Below are positions 45,826 through 57,551 of a DNA stretch of 64,000 nt, in pieces. Position 1 is the first letter of the stretch; every line of letters starts with the position of its first letter. The translations under genes and the position numbers were made by a program. The stretch spans positions 22,290,613 to 22,354,612 of the forward strand of contig NC_016135.3 in NCBI RefSeq assembly GCF_000005505.3. The letters run 5' to 3'. The stretch is from Brachypodium distachyon. Lineage: Eukaryota > Streptophyta > Magnoliopsida > Poales > Poaceae. Below the pieces are notes generated by a model, which saw nothing but the letters and a program-made list of their open reading frames with translations, searched no databases and was not told the origin of the DNA.

Positions 45826-47176
45826 AAGTCTCAAACAAAATACAGTTTTTGCAAGTTTAGGTTTTCGCAATAAATAAGACAAGAGACGAGTGGTCTAATT
45901 AAACCCGAAATTAATTTATCAAACTCAAATTAGATTTTCTATAAAAATAATTTTAGCCTTTCGCGAACACACGAAAAGGCCAGCACATGGAACGACAGCT
46001 TTTATTCAAACGAAAGTAGTTTCATGCGACATGATGCTAATGACACTGCAAAATGTTGATGATGACATGAGCATGACACGATGATGAAGATAATTAAATT
46101 ACAAAATAGTCCAAAAGGGCTTAAAAGGAAAAAGGATTGCTCTCGGGCTGTTACAGCTGTCTTACCAGCCGACATTGAACATGACTCTCCGCGAGTGACC
46201 ATGTATATGGAAACCAAAGTAAAAGAGGCCCGAGAAAATGATGTCGACCTGCTCGAAGAAGCACGGGAACTAGTTTTATCTCGGTCGTCCATCTATCAAC
46301 AACACCTAAAGCGTTATCACAGCCGGAGGGTAAACCCGTGAGTATTCCGAGGAGACCTCGTGTACAGCCGGCATGCATAAACTGTCACCCCCATGGGAAG
46401 GAGCCTTCATTGTGAGCAAAGCGGTACACAACGATTCCTACTATCTTATAGATGCGCAGGATCCCAAAGCAAACAGGATGAACAGGTCAGGCGAGGAGAC
46501 CAAGAGGCCATGGAATGTAACTTTGCTTCGTCCGTTCTATACTTGAAAGATGAGTACTTGTATCGTTTTTTTCCTTATGTTGAATGTTTTGAGACAATGA
46601 AATTATCCGCCGGGTTCTTAAAAGGGACTCGGGGACTTCCATGCTATTTAAGTGTTGTATTGCAATTATCTATTTGTATGTCGGCATGGCTTAGTTGTGT
46701 AATCTTATGTCGGTTTAGTACTGTGTCGGTATTGAAAATCACTACGACTTAGCTGTGGTCCGCAACCCGGCTTCATGGTAAGCTAGAGTATGGGTACGAG
46801 ATCGCTGGACACATGAAAAACGATTGCGGAAATAAACAAAGAAGCGAGCCGAGATGCACGTTGTTCTACCTAACCCGGCATTTCCTTCATGTCTCAGGTA
46901 TTGCCAAGCGAATTTGTCGAGTTTAATTCTTTGAAAGGGTTGTTCTATGACTTCGCGGTTCATACATCGAACACCGACAAGGCAGACGAAGAGCCGGAGT
47001 CATAAAATTTCACCAACAGAAAAGATAAACTCGGGGACTCGGTTGGGAACTCAATAATTAAAATACTTAAGCAAATTAAAAGTATGGTACTTCACATCCA
47101 AAAGTGTTTCAACCCGGTTACATCTGCACCCAGCATCCCGGGGATCTGATAATTTTAAAGTATTTTTCCGACATGC

Positions 47177-50100
47177 CTAAGAAGAAACAGAAGGATTGTT
47201 GGCGCCGGAACTCGGAGCGTCCTTTGCAATGGAAGCCGACTCGACGACAATCTCTTCGTCGACTTCTTCCTCGTCTTCCTGGGCCATTTCTGCATCTGCC
47301 TCTGATACTGGACCCTCTACAAATTTATGCACATCAACATATTGAATAAAGGAGTAGGCCCACTCCTGCCACTTCGCGATAAGCTCCGGATCCGAGAGGA
47401 AGGGGGAGCCAACACGCATGGATTGCAGCACATCAAGGTTGATGCCGTCGTACCAAGACAGTACGAACGACAAAGCCGACTCCCGCCACTCATTCAGCCG
47501 GTCCTCCACCTCCAGAAGGCGTTTTGCCAGTTCCGAGATGCTGGTCGGAGCTTCTTCTCCCGACCACAGAGCTCGGAAGGCCCGGATGCCGGCATTGAGC
47601 ATGTTTACCCCGAAAGACTTTAGAGGCTTAACCCGACTCGCAACGCTGACCAAGTAATCCTCCAAGTCATATTCCGAGGGTACTGCCCTGGCTGGATCCC
47701 TCCCCTTACGAGCCTTGATCACAGCAGCTTGAGCAGTCTCGATAGATTGTGGAAAAAATTCTGACAAAGACAAAAAGGACGTCATGAGTCTCAGAATTCT
47801 ATTGTTGTTTTCGGCCAAATGATCAAAGGGAAAAGATTTGGACAAGGCCAACTTACTAGTCAGCATCGCGTCAATTCTGATGAGATCACGCCTTCACACG
47901 CTGAGCAGGCGGGCGTTCTCGGCCTTCTCTTCGGCAGCGGTGGCGCGGGTCTCGACCTCGGCGACTAGATCCTTGCATTTCTGCACCTCGCCTTCCAGGC
48001 GGATCTTCTCGTCAGTTTGGGTAGCGAGAGCCGAGGTAAGTTGACCTACCTCGGTCTTGTGCGCCTTCGCCTACGCTTCGAGCTGCGCCTTCAGCCAGGA
48101 CACTTCAACCCGGTGCTGCTCTTCTAGCCAAGTCTTCTCATCAGTTTAGCAAACGTGTGTTACAGAAGCTTGAGTTTAAAATGGATGAAACCCGGGAGAA
48201 GGACAAGATTATACCTTGCACTTCAGCGACGCGCTTCAAGAGCTCCGACACTTGAGCATCGTCCCTGGCTGTGAACGAGAGCACATATCAGTTTTCGTAG
48301 TACATTAATACTCGGACGTAGTTTCTATGTCGGTGGAAATGTACTTACCCTGGCTCTGGCGCTCGGCTAACAAAGCCTTGTGCTCTGCCGCCAGCTTCTT
48401 GTGTTTCGCCAGCAGGACCTTGAAGGTGGCAGTGCGCTTGTTCATGCAGGTCTGCAAGACAGTAATCAACAGTTAATTCTATTGCAGTGGGAGGTCAACA
48501 GTTTTTAAGCTTCAGGCCGACTATTCTAAACCCGGCCTGAATTCCGGGGAATAAGTGTTTGAAGTTTTTTAGGTTCAGGCCGACTATTCTAAACCCGGCC
48601 TGGATCTCGGGGAATAAGTGTTTGAAATTTTTAAGCTTCAGGCCGACTATTCTAAACCCGGCCTGAATCTCGGAGAATTGTGTTTGAAGTTTTTAAGTGT
48701 TGCAGAGTGTTTGAAGTTTTCTAAGATAAGCTTCAGACCGACTAATTCTTACTCGTCCTAAACCTCGGGGACTAGGAGTATAGATACTAGAAATAAAGTA
48801 AAAAACTTCAAGGGAATTTTTCGTAACTCAGCAGCTTGGCTGGACTCAAACAAGGCAACCCTTGCCTGAAACATCCGGGCCGACACGAGATCTGCCGCGC
48901 TGTCTGGAGGGTGCCGGAGGTCACCTCGTAACTATCGGCGCTGTTCCAGTCCATCACGAACGGCCCGAGCGACCCCCAGCTATGCCCGCTGGTCGTCCTG
49001 AGGGGAACTCCCTGGTTACCCTGGGCAGACTGTGAGCTGGAGAAATCGGAGGCGCTTGTCCCGCCGGGATAGCGGAGCTCCTAGTTCTCCTAGCCTGTGC
49101 GGCCGCTAGTTGGGTAGCTTGCGGCTGTGGCGGCGGTGATGGCGGTATTGATGTCGTCTGCGGTCCTTGGGGTTATTGGGGCTCTGTAGCCGGCTGCTGA
49201 GGAGTCTCCGTTACCAACGGCTCTGTTTGCGTCTCGGTTGCCGCCGATGAAGGAGCAGCCCCGGCTGCCGAAGTCCCGGCTGCGGACGTCCCGGCTTGTG
49301 CAACCCTCGAAGCGTCGATGCTCGGGCCGACATGCCGGACGGGGAATGTCGGATCCGTAGCAATCTCGGTCTCTCCCGTGGCCTGAGCTGCAGGCTCGGC
49401 ACAAGGAGATGGAGCTGCCGGGATCTCAGACGCAATGCACGTCTGAAACTGAGTCGCCGTCAAATCCTCCCTGCAGGAATGAGAGTTGGTTATTTTCATG
49501 ATAGTTAAGGAGAAAACCGACATCAAGGATTGAGATGCTGTAAGCTTTACCCAACGGTCATGGGCTTCGGCTTTGGTCCAAGAGAGGCGGTTTTCTTCCG
49601 CTTTACGGTCCTCGGAAGATCCTTCTCGGCGACGCGTTTTTCACGGGCCGGCGCCGCGGCTGCAGCGGGACCCGACGCCTCAGCAACGGTGGGATCGTCC
49701 GAGTAGGCTGTTCCCGGATTAATGCAGGTGTAAGCATTTTAATGATAAGTGTTCTAATAACTATGAGAGGATGACGGAAGTCATTACCTTCGATGCGACG
49801 GGGGCCGGCATGAGCGATCGGCATGTGATCCTCCGAGTCCGGATCTTCATGGTCGATGGTCACGTGTTGGCTCCCAAAGCGCTTGTCCGGGGATTTCCCG
49901 TCTTCGTTGCGCTGAAGGGTAAACCTCTGCACAAAGGAATCAAGTTGCGCCATGATAAGTCTTTGTCAAATGAAAGCCGGCATAACCATATGTCGGATGA
50001 GAACAGAAGATACATATAAACAAAAACTCATCGGGGGCGTACGGTGCTTCCGGCTGTACGCCGGCATACCCCATTCCCAGTGCTCGGGCAAACTCGTCTT

Positions 50101-50976
50101 CGCGATCGCCTTAACTCGGCGTTAGACTTCAACTTTGTCAAGCCGGACGGTCGGCACCCGGTTCGGGTTGAACTGGCCGTCATAGAAACACATCTTGTGT
50201 GTCCGGCGTTGGAGCGGGCCCAACCGCCGGTACACAAAGGTTGCCAGCAGGTCGTCGGCCGTCATCCCGTCTGCCTTGAGTTCAAGAATGCCGGCATGGA
50301 TCTCGTTGATCTCGGGAAGGGTGTCCTTCGTGTCATACTTCCAGTTCTTCTTCTCCTTCGAAGGGCCGACTACGAATCTCGGCAGATTAATCTTGTCGAT
50401 GTCGGAGGAGTTCTTGACAGAGAAGAAGGTCTTGAGCCATTTCTTGCAGGACTCAAGACCTTGGATCCAAGGGAAGGCTGAACCTCGGCAGGGTATCACG
50501 GTGGTGGCGCCGCACTGGGTCATGGGCTTAGCGGCGCCGGGATTGTCTTTGTCGGGAAGGACTTGGGGCCGGAACATAAAGTATTTGGCCCACAAGTCGA
50601 TGGAAGGCCAGAGGCCGAGATAGGCTTCAAAGCAGGTGACAAACGCCGAGAGAGTGAGGATGGCGTTTGCCGGAAGGTGGTGCGGCAGAAGGCCAAACAA
50701 ATCTAAGAATTTCCTAGTAAAATCACTAGTCGGCAGAGCGAACCCTCGTTTGAGCAAGGAAGATGACATGCTCACCAGATTCGGCGGTCCGCACGATCTC
50801 GTCGCCGGGGATCCGGCACTCCACATCTTCTAGAATCCGCCGGGAACGGCGGAGCCACTCGATGTCCGCCGGGGAGACGTCGGAGCCTTCCCAGCCAGCT
50901 TGCTCCGAGCCCTCTCCTCCTCGGTGTGCTGAGCAGCAGGGTCGATGGCGGCGGCGTCGCGGGATGAAGAGGCCAT
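47177..50976 (-). pseudogene. Antisense ORF region of the retrotransposon ('putative gypsy type transposon' family)
   Basis: Starting at the ATG at 50976, the minus strand reads an Ala/Glu-rich N-terminus. After a frameshift near 50770 comes a conserved block at 50122-50760: FLDLFGLLPHHLPANAILTL, then YLGLWPSIDLWAKYF and a WKYDTKDTLPEINEI area. I relate it to the Pfam family long called putative gypsy-type transposon (PF04195). Further open parts at 49953-49603, 49526-49173 and 47866-47177 would be later exons, the last with a Glu/Asp-rich C-terminus (EDEEEVDEEIVVE). The role of such antisense genes in Tat elements is unknown. Confidence 0.7.
48505..48775. repeat. 63-bp minisatellite in the retrotransposon
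   Basis: Units start TTCAGGCCGACTATTC at 48511, 48574 and 48637 (spacing 63), and a diverged fourth starts at 48732. Each contains AAACCCGGCCTG and GGGGAATAAGTGTTTGAA, with variation. It lies in a gap between exon-like parts of the antisense region. Confidence 0.9.
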
Positions 50977-51236
50977 TGCTCGAAGAATAGATCTAGGGTT
51001 AGGTTTTCTGGTGAGAAGACGGTGGCGCAAGGCTCGAGCGAGCAAGAAAGCGGCGGCGGAGAACTGAGTTACCGCGCGCGAGGATACGGCGGCGAGCTCG
51101 GTTGCTGGGAGCTAGGAAGCACGGTGGCAGAAGAGCTCGGAGCTAGCGGCAATGGCAGAGCGCGCGATAGAAGAGAAGGGCAGAGGAGAGCGAGAATGTT
51201 GGGGGAATGCGAAGGGTTTTCACCCTCGCCCCCTCC

Positions 51237-51247
51237 CTCTATTTATA
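51237..51247 (-). promoter_or_regulatory. TATA box for the antisense ORF
   Basis: On the minus strand the sequence reads TATAAATAGAG, about 260 bp before the ATG at 50976. It lies inside the element, separate from both LTRs, so the antisense gene appears to have its own promoter. Confidence 0.6.
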
Positions 51248-51803
51248 CCCACAGCGCATTAATGGGGCACGGATCTTCCGCGCCCACGATCCCTGTGGCC
51301 AACGGAAGGGCCGCGCACGATCATGGGAGCAATCAACCCCATTAACACGCACGCGCTCGGTTACCGCGCGGCGTGGCGCAGTAAATCCCGTCGAATCCGT
51401 GAGGATAAGGATCCGCGTGGGAACCGATATTCCCCTCTTAATGGCCTGCCGGATTTACTGTCCGATGGGACGACATGCTCGCCTCAAAAGGCGCGCCGGC
51501 AGTACTTCGGGTCTTATCTTCCCATTATTTAAGCAGAGCGTAGAGTACAAGCGACAGTTGGCACTAATGTTGGCAGAAACGAGTTTTCTACTGTCGGCCA
51601 TGAAGGAGAAAAGAATCTCGGCTCAAAGCTGAATAAGCACGCCGACTCGGTATGTCGGAATAACCTGATCTCGGCTAAGAAAACTCAGGGTCGTCTCGGC
51701 ATCCTTTTCGACTAGGCCCTGGTGGGCTTCGGTGGTTTGCGTGTGGGAAGCTATCGTGGCCCGACATTCTTCCCTGCCGGACCGCAACAGCTTCAAGGAC
51801 TAG

Positions 51804-52618
51804 TGTCGGGGGGATGACCCCGGGTAGGGTCATGACGACACATTTTAGCCGACATGACGAAGGCAAAGCCGGCACAGGCATGTACGCCGGCATCCTTAAG
51901 CCGAACTGATACTAAGCCGCCATACCAAGTGTATGCCGGCAAATCTATCTTGTCTTATGTGATTGCAGGATAAGGACGTGTACTCTGATCTCGGCCAGCG
52001 CCAAGATGTATCAGCGGTCTTATCCTCATCGCATGGCGCAAAATAAAGCAGCGCTATCTTTATCACGGGAAAGCTGTCGCTGCTTACGTTGTAGCGCCAG
52101 GCGACTGCGCAAAGAAACACCAAAAGAGAATCGATGACGGAAGCTGGCTGGAGGCTGCAGTACTTGTTGCCAGACGTCGGGAAAAGTAAAGTTGTCTTGT
52201 CCCCTGCGGTGCACACGGAGGGAACTACGGCACGTGCCCGGCGGGGCCCTTAGAGGATAACGTTAGCTTTTGGTCCACATGTCAGTGTGACATGGGCGGT
52301 CCATAAATAGAGCACTACTCTTTCCTGGAGAGGGATCGGCACACTTAGACATGTAGGGTTTTCCCCTTCTTCTTCTTTTTCCTTTTCCTCAAGAAAACTG
52401 CTCAAGGAGCACCATTGTAAATCTCGGTATCTCGGCTTATACAACAAAGCAGGAGTAGGAGTCTTATCTCGACAAGAGGGCTCCGAACCTGAGTAAATCT
52501 GTGTGTGCTCGTGTGTTTATGCGTGTTTTTCATCACGTCCTCTCTCCTTCGGATCCTCGTTCGTCCATCGGTCCCAACATAAACCATCTATGACATCTGA
52601 CGTGACACCACCACGACA
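51804..52618 (+). repeat. 3' LTR, 815 bp
   Basis: It keeps the 57-bp segment lost from the 5' LTR, including a TATA-like CCATAAATAG at 52301-52310. A CTT-rich run follows near 52367-52386. A purine-rich AAGGACTAG directly before 51804 is the probable polypurine tract. Confidence 0.92.
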
Positions 52619-52623
52619 CCCCT

Positions 52624-54060
52624 TAAACAAGTCACCGCACGGCACCACCTTTCGAGCACTTGAGGAGAGCACGATACAACAAAGAGCAAGAGGTTGGAGT
52701 TGGACCGATATGCTGCGGGAACAAGTTCACCACCTAGGTTCTTACTTCCCGAGAGAGTGCCTCCTCGGAGCATCAAACCAAACAAAGACCTCGATCGTGG
52801 CAATTAAGGTACACACACTCTCCTTCAGGTGTCACTCCCAACGAATAGCAGCAGGATGATCTAGATCAACAGCCAAAGAGCCAAATCTTGGACCATGGCG
52901 GCTTCGGTTAGTCGGGACAAAATAAGGGAAAGAGGCAACACTAGATCAAAGCTGGCTTGCATTTGGTGCTACACCGAAGAGATGCTTAGTGGATAGAGAG
53001 AGGGGACATGGCCCGCATGCTGGACCGATGCGAGGATACTGCGGAGGAAAAGAAAAGGAAGAAAAATGAGATATTTGATCTGGAACACCCATTTTGGTAG
53101 GATTAAAGGTCCAATGGGTGTCATGCAAAATTCTTGAGCCCCTGTTCTACTAAAAAAACATAGTCAGCGCACTAGCCAAGTCAGCAAACGCGAGGTAGAC
53201 TAAAGCAATAAAACATGATTTGCACCAAACATGTTCTCACATGCCAACTTGCGAAGTTGAAAAGTTGAGTTCACAATTTACAAGGTTATGAACTAAAGTT
53301 CTCACCTACGAAGCTAAGAGACCTTATGTGCCTTTTTCTTCTATTGAAGACGTTTTGCCTCTCTTTTTTTTTTGTTCCTTCAAAGATATCTGTTCTAACT
53401 TTGTGTTGTCATATACACGGGCATTTTAACTTTTTTAGAGCAAACATGGGCTTTCAATATTCCAATATTGTGAAAGCTTAGTAGTTGGACAAAAAATTAT
53501 GAGAATTGGCCCAACTAACTAGCAGAATAATCCTTGGTCCCCCAAAAAACCAGCAGAACAAACGAACCAAAAGGAGAAGAAAGTGAATTAGCCCAAGTGC
53601 TGCGTTATGGACCACCTCCTTTTTTTTAAAAAAAACTTATGGGCCAGCTGTTGGTGTTAAGGCCTACTTTACACTTGTACGGTTTTCCGACGATTACAGA
53701 AACGGTACAGCCCGACAACTGCAGGCGGCCCAAATAACAGGTGGGCGACCTCTAAAAAAACAAGTGGGCTACCTCACAAAAAAAAAGTGGGCTTCGCACT
53801 GCCACCCAAAAATGTGGCGACAATTCAGAAATGCAAATGCTACTCGTATGAACTGTCCGTATAAAGTTCTTCGGTTCATCGTTTCGATGCCATAGTCAAG
53901 GCCAAACGAACCGGTTGGCTTCATAATCACATTTTCGTTCCATGATAAAGCTCTGTCCTCTGACATAATGAGATCTTGAACTTGAAGGCTTGCAAAATTT
54001 AATTCCTCTGTCCTGTCCTATCTGTCCATCTTATCTGATGTAATCTTGTCTTTGCAGTTG
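52624..54060. other. Right flank of the retrotransposon, intergenic
   Basis: No gene recognised. The minus-strand open stretch at 52588-52803 overlaps the LTR end and is not trusted. Confidence 0.4.
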
Positions 54061-54061
54061 C

Positions 54062-54294
54062 TTACGATGGAATTCTTAGGTCGCAGAAGGTAGCCTCCCA
54101 CAGTATCTCTTTTTTTTAGGGGAATGGAAAATTATCTTTTAATTTCTGATTCTCCTCTTCCTTTTTCGTGGGCAGGTCAAGACGCCTACTCTGCGGAGCG
54201 CGGGACCGACAAGATCTTTCGTCAGGCCATCGTCGTCGGGATACTACTACGCCGATGTATCAGGATGCAATTTGGGAGATGGTGACAGATCTCC
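54062..54294 (+). other. Possible pair of exons (fragment), unassigned
   Basis: A short open block after the acceptor TTTGCAG (ending 54058) reads AYDGILRSQK to a donor AAG|GTAGCC. After an intron ending GGGCAG at 54176 the frame goes on with VKTPTLRSAGPTRSFVRPSS to a TGA near 54295. The splice signals and frame agree, but no upstream exon or family was found. It may be the remnant of a gene. Confidence 0.3.
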
Positions 54295-54299
54295 ATGAC

Positions 54300-57200
54300 A
54301 CTATTCCGATTTCACAGGCCTATGGAATGTCCCAATGTGCCTAACCAGTAGTGTTCATTTTGTCAAACGATTGTCTACTACAGTATGTCTTTCGCACAAG
54401 AAACGAAATAACGGTGAATAAGTTGCAGCCACGGGAATGACCGTCTTTGAGCAGAGAAGTTCCAAAACTCTCCAAGATGGTACAGTAACTATCAGAGCAC
54501 ACATGGCCGTAGTAGTCTAGTCTGCGATCGATCGAACCAGTGTTCCGGAGATTTTCCACGAGCAAAATTCCGTACCCTGTTCAGTGCAGTGCAGGGCGCA
54601 ACCACCGCACCCTCTTCAGCTCGACCCTGCGGAGTACTATTACTATACTTTGCTTCTTTCTTGACCCGGTGCACCGCGGACGTTGATGCCCGACACCCAC
54701 GAGCCCGTCAAGGTGTCGACGCGAGATTAGGACAGGCCGGGAGCGAACAGGACAGCACGTTCGTGGCGCTGCAGAGATTTGGCGTATCGGCCCGGGCTCG
54801 AAAGCTGATACCGACGGTGGCGTACGTCGAGATCGGGTAGCAGCAGTCGGGTTAAGTATAAGTTTATTCATTCTTATCCCCTGTAGGCTGTAGCTCCGGC
54901 CCGCTGATTACTGTGCATTGCTTTCTTTCGCTTTGAGCTACTAGTAGCGGAGGAGAGGTCGTCGGGGAAGTGGAGGGCGACAACGATGGATCGCTCGCGC
55001 TAGCCTGGGGGAAGCCTGCGGCTATTTCCTGACCAACCATGATTGCTTTCAGGAAGAATTCGATCCTTTCGTGTCCCGAGCAAAAGCTTCCGTTCCTCGG
55101 AATTACGTGGGGGGTCTTTTGTCGTATCTGCTTTCGGTTGCAAACCAAGTTCGAACGGAGCAAAAATCTAGCACTGCTCCGGGCGGCATTATGCTGCTCT
55201 TACGGAAATTATTATTTGAAGCAAGTGACACTGGATCTCTGGGACTCAGACGTGCATCCAAGTGCTGGAACCAAAAAAAAGGGGCATGTGGGCACCCAGA
55301 CGGACCCATGTCCAGGCATGATGATGATGCCATTTGCCCATTTGGCTTAGAACAAACAAAACCGTACGGCATCAATCAGCTGCGTTAAATTTCTGTAGAC
55401 GCAGCAGGGACGAGGTGTGGCCGCTGGCCTACGGCACGTCAAGAGCGAGTTGGCCCAGCACGGCAGCGTCCCGTGTACGATCATCGGCAGTTGGACCAAG
55501 GAGGAATTGATGCGCCATGATTCCCACGAATTAGTGTAGCTTTTCAGTTCGATTTTGGTTCCATTCAGTGCATATCAATTCGTTGTCACTTGAGCAAAGC
55601 TACTGCCTCCAAGCAAAACTAGCCCAGTGCCCTACGCGAGCCTCCCTTTGTTGCATTGTGTTGTGTCAGGGCAACTCGATCGGCATACCCATTTTGTGTC
55701 CGTTTGGACCAAACGGATTGCTCAATTCACTTTTGCGTCTGCCACTGCTCAAGCGAAGCCACTCATTTAGTCCGCTTTATTACTCATGGACATGCGGGTC
55801 AGGGAAAAAAAGGATGGTAGGTGCGGACAAGCCCAGTGCAAAAACGACCATCCGACACAATCCAAACGCGACGCAAATTTGGGTCAGAGAGTGGCCGTGT
55901 CCGGTCCAAAAAACGGATTTTGCCCAGACGGACAAAATGTGTCACCCCGCTGTAGATGGCCCTTCCCTCCAAGCAAAAGCTCACTCAGATCTGTTACTGT
56001 AGCACCATGAATGCAGAGTTCGGACACATCAACACTCGCTATGTACACACAGAGAAGACCTGAAACTGCGACACCAAGCAAAAGCAAAGCAAAAGCAGTA
56101 GGAGTACTCCTGCTCCTACAGTACTCGTTAAAGCTCCCAATAAGGCAATTATGTAGCCCCTGATTGATTAAATCACTTCAGTGTGATCCCTCTTGTCCTA
56201 CAAACTCTGTTGCTAATCCCAACCCTCCCCTCTTTCGGTGCCGCCTGAAATGAATGATGAATGAGTGTGCGCGGCGCGTATCGGTTGCCCGGCCGCCGTG
56301 CGTGCGTTACAGGTAGAGTCTATCTGCACTACACCTGTCGAAAGCTCTGCTTTTTGAGCGAGACTGAATAATTAAATTTTAATGTGTTAATCCACTTTGC
56401 TTTATGCAGATTGCGTTACGCATTGGAGGTGCTCTTTACCTGGACGTCTGGTTGCTGTACTGGACTGGAGCACGTAGGTTTAAGGCAGCTTGCTTCTACG
56501 TCTGAAACTTCCCTTTCCCCTTGTCGCAGACTTGAAATTCCAGCTGTTTTAACTTCTGCGTTGAAATTTTCTCGTCTCGCCCTCGTGCACGTCCGTTCCC
56601 CCCGTCAGGCAGGTTGATGCGTGCGTCAGGGGAGAATGAGCTTTTCCACGCCACTTATCGTTCCTCTTTTACGTCTACCTGTTTTGTCTCTTTCCGAGTG
56701 AAAGAGTAGACAAGATTAGTCCTGCCAGAGGAATGTGATGAATCCTTTCTTCCTTGGACGGACAACGAATGGCGCCTCACGTGTGTGTGGGATGAAAATT
56801 CGCGGGATTTTTGTGCCTCTCGATTGTCCGTCTGATGCTCGAATAATTCTGGTCGAGAAAATTACCAAAATTAACATTCAAAAACATCCTTTCGATCTTG
56901 TCCTATGGTTGGGTCGCAGTTTAAGCAGCTGTTGTAATAAAAGGCTGCGGCTGTAATGTAGTACTGTTTCCTACCACTTGACAGAATTCACATGGTTTCA
57001 GAACAAGACCCAAATTACGACCTGGCGGCTATGTAAAATGTTCCTAAAAAAAATTATATGCCCGGAACTGGCTTAATAAAGGTAGAGAAAGTGAAGTCCC
57101 CGGTACGTCGTGTGTTAGCCAATAGCTTGACCTTAATCATGTCCCGACGAAAAGCTATGCAACTGGATGACCTGAGCAAGAGCAGCATGTGGAAGAGAGA

Positions 57201-57550
57201 AAAGGGGGCCGAAACGAAACTGCAGGAACTCATTTTGCATCAGGAACGCCTGCCTAGCTCAACAAATTCAATTCGCAGAAAGATTCACAGCTCCACAAAC
57301 TTGGAAGGTGGAATCTACCTATACATAACAAGAATCTAAATCTCCTAGCCTTTTCTGGGGCGGTTACTTTACTCATTTTAACCTATGTACACACTTGGAG
57401 AGATGGAGCCAAGCAAACAACTCCCATCCCTTGGGCGGCGGCGGCCTCCCCCTTCCCCCCCGAATGCGACGACCAATTCAGCCATGTAAAAATTGCGCAT
57501 TCGGGAGGGAGATAGTCGCCGGCCATGGCGAATTGCTGGAAAACAATTCA
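54300..57550. other. Intergenic, with one hAT-like element
   Basis: No gene seen. The TIR element at 55667-55964 is listed separately. The 3' flank of the RING-H2 gene occupies the right edge. Confidence 0.35.
55667..55964. mobile_element. hAT-like non-autonomous TIR element, ~300 bp
   Basis: The left end CAGGGCAACTCGATCGGC and the inverse of the right end, AAGGGCCATCTACAGCGGGG, share the GGGC tip. Further in, CATTTTGTGTCCGTTTGG pairs with CATTTTGTCCGTCTGG. No clean 8-bp duplication was seen, so the class is tentative. Confidence 0.5.
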
Positions 57551-57551
57551 G

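Larger units (their letters stand above)
42446..46155 (-). mobile_element. Nested LTR-like element, probable solo LTR, 3.7 kb
   Basis: It begins TGTGAGAGCCCGGGA and ends in the near inverse TCTCGGGCTGTTACA, with a perfect 5-bp duplication GCTGT on both sides (42441-42445 and 46156-46160). No gag or pol and no second copy of its ends was seen inside, so a single long LTR left by recombination is the simplest view. A non-autonomous TG..CA element is the alternative. On the minus strand a TTTAAAT box (45774-45780) and telo-box repeats near 45785-45799 suggest the promoter faces left, so I place it on -. Confidence 0.75.
41630..46340 (+). pseudogene. pol (INT): Integrase domain of pol, split by a nested element
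   Basis: Pieces are 41630-42091, 42129-42445 and, after the nested insertion, 46161-46340. The H-H..C-x-x-C zinc finger ends in CNDCQR. The catalytic core has D in LDMVGPF, D in ITDNGTNF and E in NGQVERAN. At 42445 the codon for Val in VYGAEAV is cut by the insertion. It continues at 46161 with LPADIEHDSPRV, which is the known continuation in gypsy integrases. A further degraded C-terminal stretch runs to about 46545. Frameshifts near 41780 and 42095 inactivate it. Confidence 0.88.
36111..52618 (+). mobile_element. Ty3/gypsy LTR retrotransposon, Tat-like, 16.5 kb, defective
   Basis: Two LTRs (36111-36848 and 51804-52618) begin TGTCGGGG and end CCACGACA. A perfect 5-bp duplication CCCCT (36106-36110 and 52619-52623) shows one insertion event. 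The order between them is gag, protease, RT, RNase H, integrase on the plus strand, then an antisense ORF region on the minus strand before the 3' LTR. RT before integrase gives Ty3/gypsy. The reverse-strand ORF of the 'putative gypsy type transposon' kind, and no chromodomain seen, fit the Tat lineage. A 3.7-kb element is nested at 42446-46155. Frameshifts, stops and deletions make it non-autonomous now. Confidence 0.93.

Noticed and set aside
44915..45877. Arg/Gly/Pro/Ala-rich ORFs of 200 aa or more on both strands
   Set aside because: They come from the GC-rich, low-complexity interior of the nested LTR; both strands being open at once is a sign of base bias.
52588..52803. Minus-strand ORF at the right end of the retrotransposon
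   Set aside because: It spans the LTR/flank boundary, so it cannot be an original gene in this form.
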